Source of the DNA: Photobacterium jeanii
Lineage (GTDB): Bacteria > Pseudomonadota > Gammaproteobacteria > Enterobacterales > Vibrionaceae
Length of the DNA stretch: 64,000 bases
Direction: 5' to 3'
Assembly: GCF_001650345.1 (NCBI RefSeq)
Contig: NZ_LVHF01000015.1
Span: forward strand, 13,524 to 77,523
Shown: one piece after another, positions 29,106 through 38,190 of the stretch
Position numbering within the stretch: the first letter of the stretch is position 1
How the letters are laid out: each line of letters starts with the position of its first letter
The notes under the pieces: model-generated
Told to the model about the DNA's origin: nothing
Database searches by the model: none
The model's input: only the letters and a program-made list of their open reading frames with translations
Position numbers and translations under genes: made by a program

Positions 29106-29816
29106 ATGTCGATTAAATGTGAAGTAAAGTCAGTAGAGCCATTGGCGTGTAACACGTTCCGTATTTTGTTACAGCCAGAGCAGGCGATTGAATTCAAAGC
29201 GGGTCAGTACCTACTGGCTGTGATGGGCGAAAAAGACAAGCGTCCATTCTCGATTGCGAGCAGCCCTTGTCGCCAAGGTGAGCTTGAGTTGCACATTGGT
29301 GCGGCAGAGCACAACCCGTATGCGATTGAAGTGGTTGAAAGCATGAAAGCGGCATTGGCTGCCGGTACTCCAGTTGAAATCGAAGCGCCTCACGGGGAAG
29401 CTTGGGTGCGTACCGATAGCGACAAGCCACTACTCATGATTGCTGGTGGTACTGGTTTTTCTTACGTACGCAGTATTTTAGATAACTGCCTTAGCCGTGG
29501 TGTGAACCAGCCAATTTTCGTTTACTGGGGCGGTCGTGATGCGTGCCAACTATACGCGAACGATGAACTACAAGCGTTGGCAGATAAGCACAGCAACCTG
29601 ACGTACGTGCCTGTGGTAGAGCAAGCAGAAGCGAGCTGGCAGGGTAAAGTGGGTAATGTGTTAGAAGCGGTAAGCGAAGATTTCGTGAGCCTGTCTGCCT
29701 ACGACATTTACATTTGTGGTCGTTTTGAAATGGCGGGTGCCGCGCGTGAGCAGTTCACCGCAGAGAAAGGCGCTGAGCGCGAGCGTATGTTTGCTGATGC
29801 GTTCTCATTTATCTAA
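29106..29816 (+). CDS. fre: NAD(P)H-flavin reductase
   Basis: Reduces free flavins with NAD(P)H; relative of LuxG. The ferredoxin-reductase fold is evident: RPFSIASSP (flavin-binding loop), the pyridine-nucleotide site [39 protein letters not shown] and the C-terminal FADAFSFI. Length 236 fits. GAGGAAA precedes the ATG. It follows ubiD and the small ferredoxin and is followed by a terminator, so the three probably form one transcript. In Escherichia coli ubiD and fre are also adjacent, without the ferredoxin. Confidence 0.94.
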   Translation: MSIKCEVKSVEPLACNTFRILLQPEQAIEFKAGQYLLAVMGEKDKRPFSIASSPCRQGELELHIGAAEHNPYAIEVVESMKAALAAGTPVEIEAPHGEAWVRTDSDKPLLMIAGGTGFSYVRSILDNCLSRGVNQPIFVYWGGRDACQLYANDELQALADKHSNLTYVPVVEQAEASWQGKVGNVLEAVSEDFVSLSAYDIYICGRFEMAGAAREQFTAEKGAERERMFADAFSFI

Positions 29817-29849
29817 TCAGATGTTGCGATAACAGCGTTAATTGACAAT

Positions 29850-29882
29850 AAAACGGCGAGCCCTGTGGCTCGCCGTTTTTGT
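29850..29882. terminator. Bidirectional terminator after fre
   Basis: AAAACGGCGAGCC pairs with GGCTCGCCGTTTT around CTGT, with A and T flanks for both convergent genes. Confidence 0.85.
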
Positions 29883-29905
29883 TTGTAACGTGCTGTCGTT
29901 ATTGA

Positions 29906-30787
29906 TTACGCCGCAGCTTGGCGTGAGGCTTCGACTTTACGCTTAACCCAAGTTTCGTTGAGCCACAACGAGAAGACGATAATGATGCCGCCGATGATCA
30001 AGCGTGGGTAATCGACATCACGGTTCCAAATCACGATATTGACGATAAGCCCTGCGGGTACCAAGGCGTTGTTCATGATCGCCAATGCGCCAGCATTGAC
30101 CAGCGTAGCCCCTTTGTTCCATACAAAGTAGCCTAAGCCAGACGCGATGGTGCCAAGGTAGAGCAAAATGCCCCATTGGGTGCTGGTGGTCGGTAGTTTG
30201 TCTGGGTTACCGAACAGCAAGAACATGGGTAAGGCGACACACATAGCGCCAATGTAGAACAAGCCAAAAACGGTATGCTGTGGAATGTCACGCGCTTCTT
30301 GTTCCATGATCCATTTGTAACCGACCTGACCAATGGCAAAGCTTAAGTTAGCACCTTGGACAATCAAAAAGCCGATGATGAAATCTTCGTTGATCCCTTC
30401 AAATTTGATCACCGCTGCGCCCATTACTGCAATCACCGCCGTAATCAAATACCAAGCCGAGAACCGACGCTTAAGTGCATCGTAGATCAAGGTGACATAA
30501 ATCGGGGTGAAAATGGTGAATAACAGCACTTCAGGGACCGAAAGGTACAAGAAAGACTGATAGTAGAAACAATACATGATGCCGAGTTGGAAAGCGCCAA
30601 CGGTCATGATTTTGAGTGCCAGTTTGGCATGCAGGTGCTGCTTGCGCAGAAACGGTAAAAAGACCAACGCCGCTAAGCTGACGCGGGTTAATACCGAAAA
30701 CCAGGCGTCCACTTGACCAGCAAGGTAGACCCCGATCAGGCTGAAGGAAAATGCCCACAGCAGGGTGATAGCGGAAAGGTATCCCAT
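29906..30787 (-). CDS. DMT-superfamily EamA transporter
   Basis: Inner-membrane drug/metabolite transporter of 293 residues with ten predicted helices arranged as two EamA repeats. The first begins MGYLSAITLLWAFSFSLIG and the second includes QGANLSFAIGQVGYKWIM. The positively charged C-terminal tail (VKRKVEASRQ) is cytoplasmic. Substrate unknown; EamA proteins export amino acids, metabolites or sugars. It is a single-gene unit. Confidence 0.88.
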   Translation of the reverse strand: MGYLSAITLLWAFSFSLIGVYLAGQVDAWFSVLTRVSLAALVFLPFLRKQHLHAKLALKIMTVGAFQLGIMYCFYYQSFLYLSVPEVLLFTIFTPIYVTLIYDALKRRFSAWYLITAVIAVMGAAVIKFEGINEDFIIGFLIVQGANLSFAIGQVGYKWIMEQEARDIPQHTVFGLFYIGAMCVALPMFLLFGNPDKLPTTSTQWGILLYLGTIASGLGYFVWNKGATLVNAGALAIMNNALVPAGLIVNIVIWNRDVDYPRLIIGGIIIVFSLWLNETWVKRKVEASRQAAA

Positions 30788-30870
30788 AACAGTGTTACTT
30801 ACTCCATTGGTGTTATGGAGTTAGTGTATCAGTTTACTGCTGCTATTAGAGGGGCGTTATAACAGGTCGG

Positions 30871-30894
30871 AGCGGCGAGCGGATACTCGCCGCT
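30871..30894. terminator. Hairpin after uspA
   Basis: AGCGGCGAG pairs with CTCGCCGCT around CGGATA, 22 bases past the uspA stop. GC-rich but without a T-run, so a weak terminator at best. Confidence 0.35.
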
Positions 30895-30915
30895 AATAGG
30901 GTGTCATGAGATGGT

Positions 30916-31338
30916 TTATTTGAGTGGCACCATCAACATATCGACTGGAGTGCGATTGATCAGTTGTTTGGCTGAAGACAGAATTTTGCTCCAGAAGTCT
31001 TGGTGATGACCGCAAACAATCAGTTCAATATCGAGGTTATCGATCGCTTCGCAGATTTCATCGGCGAGATCGCCACTGCCCACCAAGGTGTGAGAAACCG
31101 GGTAGCCCGCCTTGTCAGCTAGGTGACGCAATTGTTGCTGCGCATCGTCCGCCATGCGGTGTTGCGCTTCTGACAAGTTAATATCAATCAAGCCGGTGTA
31201 GAGCTCGGCATAGTTCACGTCAATGTGAATGAGCGATAATTTGGCTTCCATCGTGCGCGCTAACGTCGCCGCTTTGTTGACCAACACCACGCTGTCTTCA
31301 GACAAATCAATCGCCACCAAGATGTGTTTGTAAGCCAT
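30916..31338 (-). CDS. uspA: Universal stress protein A
   Basis: Cytoplasmic stress-response protein. The start AYKHILVAIDLSEDS, the middle DIELIVCGHHQDF and the C-terminal SAKQLINRTPVDMLMVPLK are typical of the Escherichia coli UspA subgroup, which lacks the G-2x-G-9x-G ATP motif. The ATG at 31338 follows GGAG and gives 140 residues; a longer frame upstream is rejected. It is divergent from ftnA and close to uspB, the same neighbourhood as in enterobacteria except for ftnA. Confidence 0.93.
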   Translation of the reverse strand: MAYKHILVAIDLSEDSVVLVNKAATLARTMEAKLSLIHIDVNYAELYTGLIDINLSEAQHRMADDAQQQLRHLADKAGYPVSHTLVGSGDLADEICEAIDNLDIELIVCGHHQDFWSKILSSAKQLINRTPVDMLMVPLK

Positions 31339-31531
31339 AATTTTGCTCTCCTTTTCGGGGTTTAACTTCATGCTACCACTGAGTATGGCGCAAAAATATC
31401 GGTTGGATCTCACCTTATTCAGTGAACAACAAAATCGTGATCGAGTGGTCTTTTTGTCTTTGTCTCTCGTAGTTTAGAGGGAGTGCCATCAGGTAAGGGG
31501 CTTTAGTTGCTGATTACATGCTAAGGGTGTG

Positions 31532-31560
31532 TTGCAAACTTGATTGTGCGCTGTGACAAT
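31532..31560 (+). promoter_or_regulatory. Candidate promoter of ftnA
   Basis: TTGCAA (31532-31537) and GACAAT (31555-31560), 17 bp apart, are 36 bases before the ftnA start. Confidence 0.5.
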
Positions 31561-31595
31561 GTCTCTATTACAATTGTATTGGAAGGAGTAGTGCG

Positions 31596-32123
31596 ATGTT
31601 AGCGCAAGCAATGGTTGAAAAACTGAATGAGCAAATTAACTTAGAGTTCTTCTCTTCTAACCTGTACCTACAAATGAGTGCGTGGTGTGAAGACAAGGGC
31701 TTTGAAGGTGCGGCTGAGTTTCTACGCGCACATGCGGTTGAAGAAATGGAGCACATGCAACGTCTGTTCACGTATGTGAGCGAAACGGGTGCAATGCCAA
31801 TTCTAGGTGCGATTGATGCGCCTAAGCATGAGTTTGCGTCGTTAGGTGACGTATTCCGTGAAACTTACGAGCACGAACAGCTGATCACAAAGCAAATCAA
31901 CATGCTGGCGCACGTAGCGTTCACTACCCAAGATTACTCTACGTTCAATTTCTTACAGTGGTATGTTGCTGAGCAACACGAAGAAGAAAAACTGTTCAAG
32001 AGTGTACTAGATAAGATTGAGCTAGTGGGTGAAGACGGTAAGGCCTTGTTCTTCATCGATAAAGATCTTGCTGCGATGGCAAAAGCTGAATCTAAGTCTG
32101 TGATGGATACACAAGCGGGCTAA
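31596..32123 (+). CDS. ftnA: Bacterial non-haem ferritin
   Basis: Iron-storage protein that assembles into a 24-subunit shell and oxidises Fe(II). The four-helix bundle is clear, with ferroxidase ligands in [14 protein letters not shown] (Glu), AVEEMEHMQ (Glu and His) and VAEQHEEEK (Glu and Gln). Length 175 is normal. A GGAAGGAG site precedes the ATG. It is divergent from uspA and precedes uspB, forming a stress and iron cluster. Confidence 0.95.
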   Translation: MLAQAMVEKLNEQINLEFFSSNLYLQMSAWCEDKGFEGAAEFLRAHAVEEMEHMQRLFTYVSETGAMPILGAIDAPKHEFASLGDVFRETYEHEQLITKQINMLAHVAFTTQDYSTFNFLQWYVAEQHEEEKLFKSVLDKIELVGEDGKALFFIDKDLAAMAKAESKSVMDTQAG

Positions 32124-32132
32124 CCCATATTT

Positions 32133-32156
32133 TAGGGTGCGTATTGGCGCACCCTA
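32133..32156 (+). terminator. Hairpin after ftnA
   Basis: TAGGGTGCG pairs with CGCACCCTA around TATTGG, 9 bases past the ftnA stop. No T-run follows, so termination may be partial. Confidence 0.4.
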
Positions 32157-32195
32157 GCTCCCCAGCTTGTGTGCTAAGTAGTTTGGGGGTTGTAA

Positions 32196-32534
32196 ATGAT
32201 CAGTGGAGACGCACTACTGTTGGCGCTATTTTTTGTCGCCGTGGTTAATATTTCTCGTTACGTTAGCACCTTAAAAACCTTACTCGTCATCATGCGCGAG
32301 TGTGATCCTTTGCTGTACCAGCAAGTGGACGGGCGCGGTTTTTTCTCCTCGCAAGGCAATGTCAGTAAACAAATTCGCTTGTTTCACTACATTCGCAGTC
32401 AGCAATATCAGAAGCATCACGACCCCGTTTTCATGGCGAAGTGCGTCAAAGTACGCCGACTGTTTATTCTCGCCAGCACCTTTTTGATGATCTTCTTCAT
32501 CGCTATTTTTGTAGTCGCCTTTTTGGGAATGTAA
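32196..32534 (+). CDS. uspB: Universal stress protein B
   Basis: Small inner-membrane protein of the stationary-phase stress response. The 112 residues align along their length with Escherichia coli UspB as I remember it: ISGDALLLALFFVAVVNISRY as first helix, then CDPLLYQQVDGRGFF, then FVAKC-type basic stretch and a second helix near the C-terminus. It follows ftnA and lies near uspA. Confidence 0.9.
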   Translation: MISGDALLLALFFVAVVNISRYVSTLKTLLVIMRECDPLLYQQVDGRGFFSSQGNVSKQIRLFHYIRSQQYQKHHDPVFMAKCVKVRRLFILASTFLMIFFIAIFVVAFLGM

Positions 32535-32650
32535 CCCCTGATAGCCGCCACATTCCTGCATGATAGCGACTGTTTGCCATCATTTCTGATTGCCAAGTTC
32601 GGTGAATCATCATAGCTTAGCCGGTATTACTGGCTAAGTTACTGCGTATT

Positions 32651-33760
32651 ATGATGAAAACACTGTCCGCTTGGTGGACATCGCTGTCGCAAGGCAGCAG
32701 TCCGGATTGGTTAATGAATGTCGGCCTACTGTTGGGGCTGAGTGCCGTTTTGTGGGGCGGTTGGTGGCTGCTGAGCCGTCACTTAGCCACCATGGCGCAA
32801 AAGACCAAAATCATTTGGGATGACGCCTTAGTTGATGCCGTGCGTCGCCCGATTTCATGGCTGATTTGGCTATGGCCAGCCGTGATTGCCACTGGAGTGG
32901 CGATCGATAATACCAGCCATTATCCCACCGGATTTTTGACCGTTGTTCGCCACTTGTTGTTGGTGTGGACTTTAATTTGGATCTTACTGCGCTTGATCAG
33001 CAATGTTGAGCAGGCGATGGCCGAGAGTGCCAAAGATGTCACTACCTTGAACGCGGTCTCGAAAGTCTTACGCCTGATCGTGATGGTGATTGGCGGCTTG
33101 GTCGCGATGCAGAATCTTGGCTTGAGTTTGTCGGGGATCCTCACCTTTGGTGGTGTCGGTGGTTTGATTGTTGGTATGGCGGCCAAAGATCTGTTGGCGA
33201 ACTTCTTTGGTGGGATGATGATTTACTTCGACCGCCCATTCAAAGTTGGCGATTGGATCCGCAGTCCTGATCGCCAAATTGAAGGCACGGTTGAGCGGAT
33301 TGGTTTTCGAATGACGGTGATCCGCACTTTTGATAAGCGCCCTTTGTATGTCCCCAACTCCGTGTTTAGCTCGATAGTGGTGGAAAACCCATCGCGCATG
33401 ACCAACCGTCGCATTAAGCAGACGGTGAGCTTGCGTTACCAAGATGCGGCGGTAGTTAATCAGGTGGTCGCAGGGATCAAAACCATGTTGCAGCACCACC
33501 CTGATATCGACACTCGCCAGACCTTGATTGTCAGCTTTGATCATTACGGACCGTCATCGCTCGATATTATGGTGTACACCTTCACCAAGACGGTTAATTG
33601 GGTTGAGTACAAAGAAGTCCAGCAGGATGTGATGCTCAAGATTGTCGAAGTGGTCCATCAACACGGTGCCGATTTCGCTTTCCCTACCAGTACCGTGCAC
33701 TTAGCGCCGAACGATGATGTGCCTGCGGTGAGCCATACGCCGTCGCAGACCGTTAACTAA
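32651..33760 (+). CDS. MscS-family mechanosensitive channel (YnaI-like)
   Basis: Inner-membrane tension-gated channel. About four or five helices in residues 15-160 lead to the pore-lining segment LSGILTFGGVGGLIVGMAAKDLLANFFGGMMIYFDRPFKVGDWI, quoted here in parts: LTFGGVGG and AAKDLLANFFGG. The soluble beta domain follows (VERIGFRMTVIRTFDKRPLYVPNS), ending at a short variable tail. At 369 residues it is longer than MscS and closer to the YnaI group. It is not adjacent to uspB in Escherichia coli, where pitA lies there instead. Confidence 0.9.
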   Translation: MMKTLSAWWTSLSQGSSPDWLMNVGLLLGLSAVLWGGWWLLSRHLATMAQKTKIIWDDALVDAVRRPISWLIWLWPAVIATGVAIDNTSHYPTGFLTVVRHLLLVWTLIWILLRLISNVEQAMAESAKDVTTLNAVSKVLRLIVMVIGGLVAMQNLGLSLSGILTFGGVGGLIVGMAAKDLLANFFGGMMIYFDRPFKVGDWIRSPDRQIEGTVERIGFRMTVIRTFDKRPLYVPNSVFSSIVVENPSRMTNRRIKQTVSLRYQDAAVVNQVVAGIKTMLQHHPDIDTRQTLIVSFDHYGPSSLDIMVYTFTKTVNWVEYKEVQQDVMLKIVEVVHQHGADFAFPTSTVHLAPNDDVPAVSHTPSQTVN

Positions 33761-33828
33761 CCGTGGTCGCATAATTGCTATTGGTATTCGCCCTTCGAGG
33801 CGGGTAAAATGTGCGCAACGAATTAAAG

Positions 33829-33857
33829 AGGGATGCTAAGACAGCATCCCTTTTTTC
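33829..33857 (+). terminator. Terminator after the MscS-family gene
   Basis: AGGGATGCT pairs with AGCATCCCT around AAGAC and is followed by six T. Confidence 0.8.
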
Positions 33858-33893
33858 ATTGCGATGCAAGTGAGTGAAAGCAGGTTGAGTGAG

Positions 33894-35081
33894 ATGGCAG
33901 AACAGTTTGATGTAGTGATTATTGGCGCAGGAGCGGCAGGTTTGATGTGTGCCGCAGAAGCGGGGAAGCGTGGCCGCTCGGTGCTGGTGGTTGATCACGG
34001 CAAAAAACCAGGGCGTAAAATCCTGATCTCGGGTGGCGGTCGTTGTAACTTCACCAACTATGACGTGGCAGCTAACAACTATGTGTGCCGTAATCCGCAT
34101 TTCGTGAAATCAGCGTTATCGCAGTACACCCAGTGGGACTTTCTGGCGATGGTCGGCAAGCACGGGATCGACTTTGAAGAGCGCGACCACGGTCAGTTAT
34201 TCTGCCTCGACTCGGCGAAAGACATCGTCAAGATGCTGCTGGCAGAGTGTGATTTGCCGACGGTATCGCAGCGCTACCAATGCGATGTGCATGATATTAC
34301 TCAAACTGACACTGGCTTTAGCTTGAAGCTCAACACCGAGACGGTTCACTGCCAGTCTTTGGTGGTGGCGACCGGTGGCTTATCGATGCCAAAACTGGGC
34401 GCAACGCCATTTGGTTACCAGATCGCAGAGCAGTTTGGTTTGCAGCGGGTACCAACCACAGCGGGCTTGGTGCCGTTTACCCTGCATAAAGAAGACAAAG
34501 ACGCCTTTGCTGAGCTATCGGGTATTGCTTTCCCTGCGGTGATCGATGCCGAAAACGGCACTTCATTTAAAGAGAACCTGCTGTTCACCCACCGTGGCTT
34601 GTCAGGCCCTGCGGTCTTGCAAATTTCATCTTACTGGACGCCGGGTGAGAAGGTGACCATCGACTTGCTGCCAGATAATGACTTGGCAGAAGTGCTAACC
34701 GCGATGCGTGAAGCGCACCCGAATCAGAGCTTGAAAAATTCGCTGGCGCGTCTGTTACCAAAACGCTTGATTGAAGTGCTGATCACCCGTGGTGATATTC
34801 AAGATAAACCGCTGAAACAGTTCAACCCGAAAGACATTACGGCCTTGGCGGATTACTTCCACCGTTGGGCGATTGCGCCAAACGGCACCGAAGGTTACCG
34901 CACTGCCGAAGTGACTTTGGGCGGGGTCGATACCGATGAGTTGTCATCCAAAACCATGGAAGCGAAAAAAGTACCGGGTTTGTACTTTGTCGGTGAAGTG
35001 ATGGATGTGAGCGGTTGGCTCGGTGGTTACAACTTCCAATGGGCGTGGTCGAGCGGTTTTGTTGCCGGTCAAAATGCCTAA
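33894..35081 (+). CDS. yhiN: YhiN-like FAD/NAD(P)-dependent oxidoreductase (HI0933 family)
   Basis: Flavoprotein of unknown substrate. The FAD motif VVIIGAGAAGLMCAAEAGKRG is N-terminal, followed by GRKILISGGGRCNFTN, the signature of the HI0933/YhiN family. The C-terminal GLYFVGEVMDVSGWLGGYNFQWAWSSG binds the flavin ring; both are shown in parts. The ATG at 33894 gives 395 residues, as in relatives; a longer frame begins at 33864. It is near uspB in both this genome and Escherichia coli. Confidence 0.92.
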   Translation: MAEQFDVVIIGAGAAGLMCAAEAGKRGRSVLVVDHGKKPGRKILISGGGRCNFTNYDVAANNYVCRNPHFVKSALSQYTQWDFLAMVGKHGIDFEERDHGQLFCLDSAKDIVKMLLAECDLPTVSQRYQCDVHDITQTDTGFSLKLNTETVHCQSLVVATGGLSMPKLGATPFGYQIAEQFGLQRVPTTAGLVPFTLHKEDKDAFAELSGIAFPAVIDAENGTSFKENLLFTHRGLSGPAVLQISSYWTPGEKVTIDLLPDNDLAEVLTAMREAHPNQSLKNSLARLLPKRLIEVLITRGDIQDKPLKQFNPKDITALADYFHRWAIAPNGTEGYRTAEVTLGGVDTDELSSKTMEAKKVPGLYFVGEVMDVSGWLGGYNFQWAWSSGFVAGQNA

Positions 35082-35331
35082 TCTGGGGTGTTGTTGTCAT
35101 TAACATAATGACTTTTAACGCTTTACTGTCAGCACTCTAGTATCACGCTTAAAATAGACGGTTATTGCTAGTGGCAAAACTCCGCTTTGTGTCTGATTTT
35201 GTTATAAAAACAAAGTGTTAGAAGTGCTGTTTTTAAGTCGAAATTTTTTCATATAAAAAGCTCGATTTTTAGCCGGAAACTCCTATAATCCGCTCGCTTT
35301 TTTTGCGATATGAATATTGGAGATATCGGTA

Positions 35332-35871
35332 ATGACGAAGGTTGCGTTGAAAGCTGTCGCGATGGCGGTATTGGCAACATCACTAACGGGTTGTATTGGT
35401 CAAATGGGTACCTCTGCGGCTGTGACAAAACTGAATTTGTCGGCAGTGGATAATCGTTATGGCCGTGCAGGGTTGTTCATGTTGCTGAGTCCGGTTTACG
35501 GCATTGCAGCAACGGCTGACGTGTTCATTTTCAACAGTATTGAGTTTTGGACCGGTCGTAACCCAATCACAGGTAAATCACCTGCGGTGGCAGACATGCC
35601 TGTGGAAGCGATTTTCAAAGTAAATGGCAAGCTAGATAAGCAATTAACCACCGCGCCGTTGGCGAGTGTGCGTCATAGCGATATCGAACAAGCGTACTTT
35701 GCCCAAGTGGATGGCAATACATTAGACATGTACGTTACCTACAAAGACGGTGAAACCGCAGTATTGCGCGGTGAAAAAGCGCAAGATGGCGTTAACTTCT
35801 ACCTTGATGGACAGTTTGTAACGACAGTGAGCTTGGATGAATTGACCCAATACGCGAATAGCTGGTCATAA
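35332..35871 (+). CDS. DUF3332 lipoprotein
   Basis: Secreted lipoprotein of unknown function. The signal peptide ends in the lipobox LTGC (Cys21 of the ATG-35332 start). The mature sequence SAVTKLNLSAVDNRYGRAGLF, shown in part, and FNSIEFWTGRNPITGKSP match the DUF3332 family. GGAG lies 9 bases before the ATG. The total is 179 residues. It stands alone and ends at a good terminator. Confidence 0.87.
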   Translation: MTKVALKAVAMAVLATSLTGCIGQMGTSAAVTKLNLSAVDNRYGRAGLFMLLSPVYGIAATADVFIFNSIEFWTGRNPITGKSPAVADMPVEAIFKVNGKLDKQLTTAPLASVRHSDIEQAYFAQVDGNTLDMYVTYKDGETAVLRGEKAQDGVNFYLDGQFVTTVSLDELTQYANSWS

Positions 35872-35895
35872 GTTTTAAGCGATAAAAGACAACCT

Positions 35896-35920
35896 AATGG
35901 GAGCTTCGGCTCCCATTTTT
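35896..35920. terminator. Terminator after the DUF3332 gene
   Basis: AATGGGAGC pairs with GCTCCCATT around a TTCG tetraloop, followed by T. The minus-strand flank serves the convergent TetR gene less well. Confidence 0.8.
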
Positions 35921-36528
35921 TATGGCTGCGATGAAGGCATCACGCAGAGTGCTTGCCAGAATAATTCAAACGCATGGTGTTGATAGTCGGGAGCGGCGCA
36001 GTAATCAGGACGCTCGATAAACAAATGTGCGGTGGCGAGATAATGGCTGTGGCAGAAATTTAACAGCAGGGGTAACGGGCGAGCTGCCAATTGTTGCTGA
36101 TCAATACCGTATTCCAGTAGCGGTACTAAGTTTGCCATGGTGGTGGTCATCATCTCGTGTTGCTGGGCGATACTAAATTGTGGCGCGTGAGCAACTTGGC
36201 GCAAAAAGTGGAGTTTGTTCGGGTTATTGAGCGCCCATTGCAGTGCCAATTGCCAGCGGTGGGCAAAGGCGGCTTTAAATGACTCTGGGGTGAGCGCTGC
36301 GCTGTCTGTCGGTTGAGATGGTAAGTCGGGTAGGCTGTCACCGAGTTCTGTTTTGATTTGCAGGTAAAGTGCTGCGATCAAGCTCTCTTTGGTTGCGAAG
36401 TGGTGGAACAAGGTGCCGTTAGCGACCCCAGCTTGTTTGGCGATATGGGCGGTGGCCGTGGCTTGTATGCCTTGGTCAACAAATAAGGTTAATGCGGTAT
36501 CAAGAATGCGCTGTTTTTTATTATTCAC
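35920..36528 (-). CDS. TetR-family transcriptional regulator
   Basis: DNA-binding repressor, 202 residues. The N-terminal helix-turn-helix is typical: NKKQRILDTALTLFVDQGIQATATAHIAKQAGVANGTLFHHFATKESL, quoted here in part as RILDTALTLF and GVANGTLFHHF. The GTG at 36528 is preferred; a TTG at 36600 would add 24 atypical residues and lie inside a hairpin. The gene follows the aldehyde dehydrogenase gene on the same strand, so the pair likely forms an operon in which the regulator controls the dehydrogenase. The ligand is unknown. Confidence 0.8.
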   Translation of the reverse strand: MNNKKQRILDTALTLFVDQGIQATATAHIAKQAGVANGTLFHHFATKESLIAALYLQIKTELGDSLPDLPSQPTDSAALTPESFKAAFAHRWQLALQWALNNPNKLHFLRQVAHAPQFSIAQQHEMMTTTMANLVPLLEYGIDQQQLAARPLPLLLNFCHSHYLATAHLFIERPDYCAAPDYQHHAFELFWQALCVMPSSQP

Positions 36529-36596
36529 ACGTTCAGCCTGTGATTGAAAGTTTGCGGTGATGAAGACAAGCTCATTAAGCGATAATGCTGTCTTTA

Positions 36597-36622
36597 CCAA
36601 CGCCTGAGGGATCAGGCGTTGG
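36597..36622. repeat. 11-bp perfect inverted repeat between the dehydrogenase and TetR genes
   Basis: CCAACGCCTGA and its complement with a GGGA loop. No T-run on either side. It may be an attenuating hairpin between the two cistrons or a TetR site. Confidence 0.5.
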
Positions 36623-36634
36623 TGAGAGCTGAGA

Positions 36635-38092
36635 TCAGCGTAGGAAAAACGCCATCATCATTTTTTGCACCAAGCCACGGTACGGTGGCATCACCAACTT
36701 ACCCGTATTGAGTTTGCCTTTGGTCAGCACGGTTTTGGCATGGGAGAAAGTTAAGAAGCCTTCGTGGCCATGATAGCGTCCCATTCCCGATGGACCAACG
36801 CCACCAAACGGTGCATCGTCAGCGGCAACATGAAATACAGTGTCATTAATTGCCATCCCACCTGAGTGAATGTGGGTTTTGACTTGCTGCTGGAGCGCGG
36901 TGTCAAAGCTCATTAAATACAGTGCCAGCGGGCGAGGGCGCGCTTGAATGTATTCAAGTGCTTGCTCGATATTGCGATAAGGCATCACTGGCAAAATCGG
37001 ACCAAAGAGCTCCTCTTGCATCACTTTCATATCGTCGCTGCTGTTGAGTACCAAATGCGGGATCAACCGCTGCTGGCTGTCATCGCGGGCATCATCGTGG
37101 CATGGGATCACCTCAGCGCCTTGCTCGCGGGCGTCATCAAGGTAGCTGCAAAGTCGTTGATACTGGCGCTCGTTGATCACTGAGGTGAAATCTTTGTTGG
37201 CAACGCCGTGAGGATACATGCGGTTAAAGCGTTGCTTGAAAGCGGCAACAAAGGCATCCACTTTATCGTGCGGTACGAGCGCATAATCTGGGGCGACACA
37301 GATCTGTCCGCCGTTGAGGCATTTGCCGAAAATTAAGCGATCGACGGCAATGTCGATTGGCATATCAGGGGCGATTAACGCTGGCGATTTGCCACCTAGT
37401 TCTAGCGTGACTGGGGTTAGGTTATCAGCGGCAGCGCGCATGACGTGGCGACCGACAGCAGTTGAGCCGGTGAAAATAAGGTGATCAAACGGCAGCTGGC
37501 TAAATGCCGCCGCGACCTCGGCTTCGCCTTCCACGACAGCGACTTGCTCTGGAGTAAAAACATCAGCCAATAGCTGACGTAACACTTGGTTGGTGGCTGG
37601 AGTAAACTCACTCAATTTGATCATCGCACGGTTGCCAGCGGCTAAGGCGGTGATCAGCGGGCCAACGCTGAGCATCACAGGGAAATTCCACGGCACGATA
37701 ATGCCAACCACCCCTAATGGTTGGTATACCACTTCCACTTTGCCTGGCATCAGTTGCAACCCACTGTGACGACGCGAGGGTTTCATCCACTTCTTCAACT
37801 GCTTGATGCTGTACTTGATGTTTTGCACGCAGGGCATGATGTCGCTAAGCAAAGTATCGTTATGACAACGCTGACCAAAATCTTGATTGAGCGCTTCACA
37901 CAAGGCGGTTTTGTGGCTGAGCAAGGCTTTCTTGAGTGTTGTTAAATGGGCAACTCGCTCGTCGTAACTCGGGTAAGGCGCGGCATCAAAGGCTTGGCGC
38001 TGTTGCGTCAGTTGTGCCGTGAGTTGTTGGCTCAGTTCTGCTTGAGAAACTGGCGTGATAGGCGTCGCTGTTGTTGGGTGTGCCGCAGTCAT
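36635..38092 (-). CDS. Aldehyde dehydrogenase, coniferyl-aldehyde-dehydrogenase-like
   Basis: NAD(P)-dependent oxidation of an aldehyde to an acid. The catalytic Cys265 sits in GGQICVAPDY, the general-base Glu in VTLELGGKSP, and the nucleotide site IFTGSTAVGRHV is intact. The long C-terminal tail (PPYRGLVQKMMMAFFLR) is hydrophobic and could attach to membrane, as in the fatty-aldehyde and coniferyl subgroup. The ATG at 38092 follows AAAGGA and gives 485 residues. It is first in an operon with a TetR regulator and follows a likely operator. The substrate is not defined by sequence. Confidence 0.88.
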   Translation of the reverse strand: MTAAHPTTATPITPVSQAELSQQLTAQLTQQRQAFDAAPYPSYDERVAHLTTLKKALLSHKTALCEALNQDFGQRCHNDTLLSDIMPCVQNIKYSIKQLKKWMKPSRRHSGLQLMPGKVEVVYQPLGVVGIIVPWNFPVMLSVGPLITALAAGNRAMIKLSEFTPATNQVLRQLLADVFTPEQVAVVEGEAEVAAAFSQLPFDHLIFTGSTAVGRHVMRAAADNLTPVTLELGGKSPALIAPDMPIDIAVDRLIFGKCLNGGQICVAPDYALVPHDKVDAFVAAFKQRFNRMYPHGVANKDFTSVINERQYQRLCSYLDDAREQGAEVIPCHDDARDDSQQRLIPHLVLNSSDDMKVMQEELFGPILPVMPYRNIEQALEYIQARPRPLALYLMSFDTALQQQVKTHIHSGGMAINDTVFHVAADDAPFGGVGPSGMGRYHGHEGFLTFSHAKTVLTKGKLNTGKLVMPPYRGLVQKMMMAFFLR

Positions 38093-38190
38093 AATGGTGT
38101 CCTTTCGCTGATGGTTACATACCGCGCTCATACTCGTGTTCGACGAGTTTGCTATGGATGACTGCTGGGGATCAGCAGTGGCTGCCATGC

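Noticed and set aside
36529..36600. TTG start for the TetR gene
   Set aside because: It lies inside an 11-bp hairpin and adds an atypical extension; the GTG at 36528 fits the family start.
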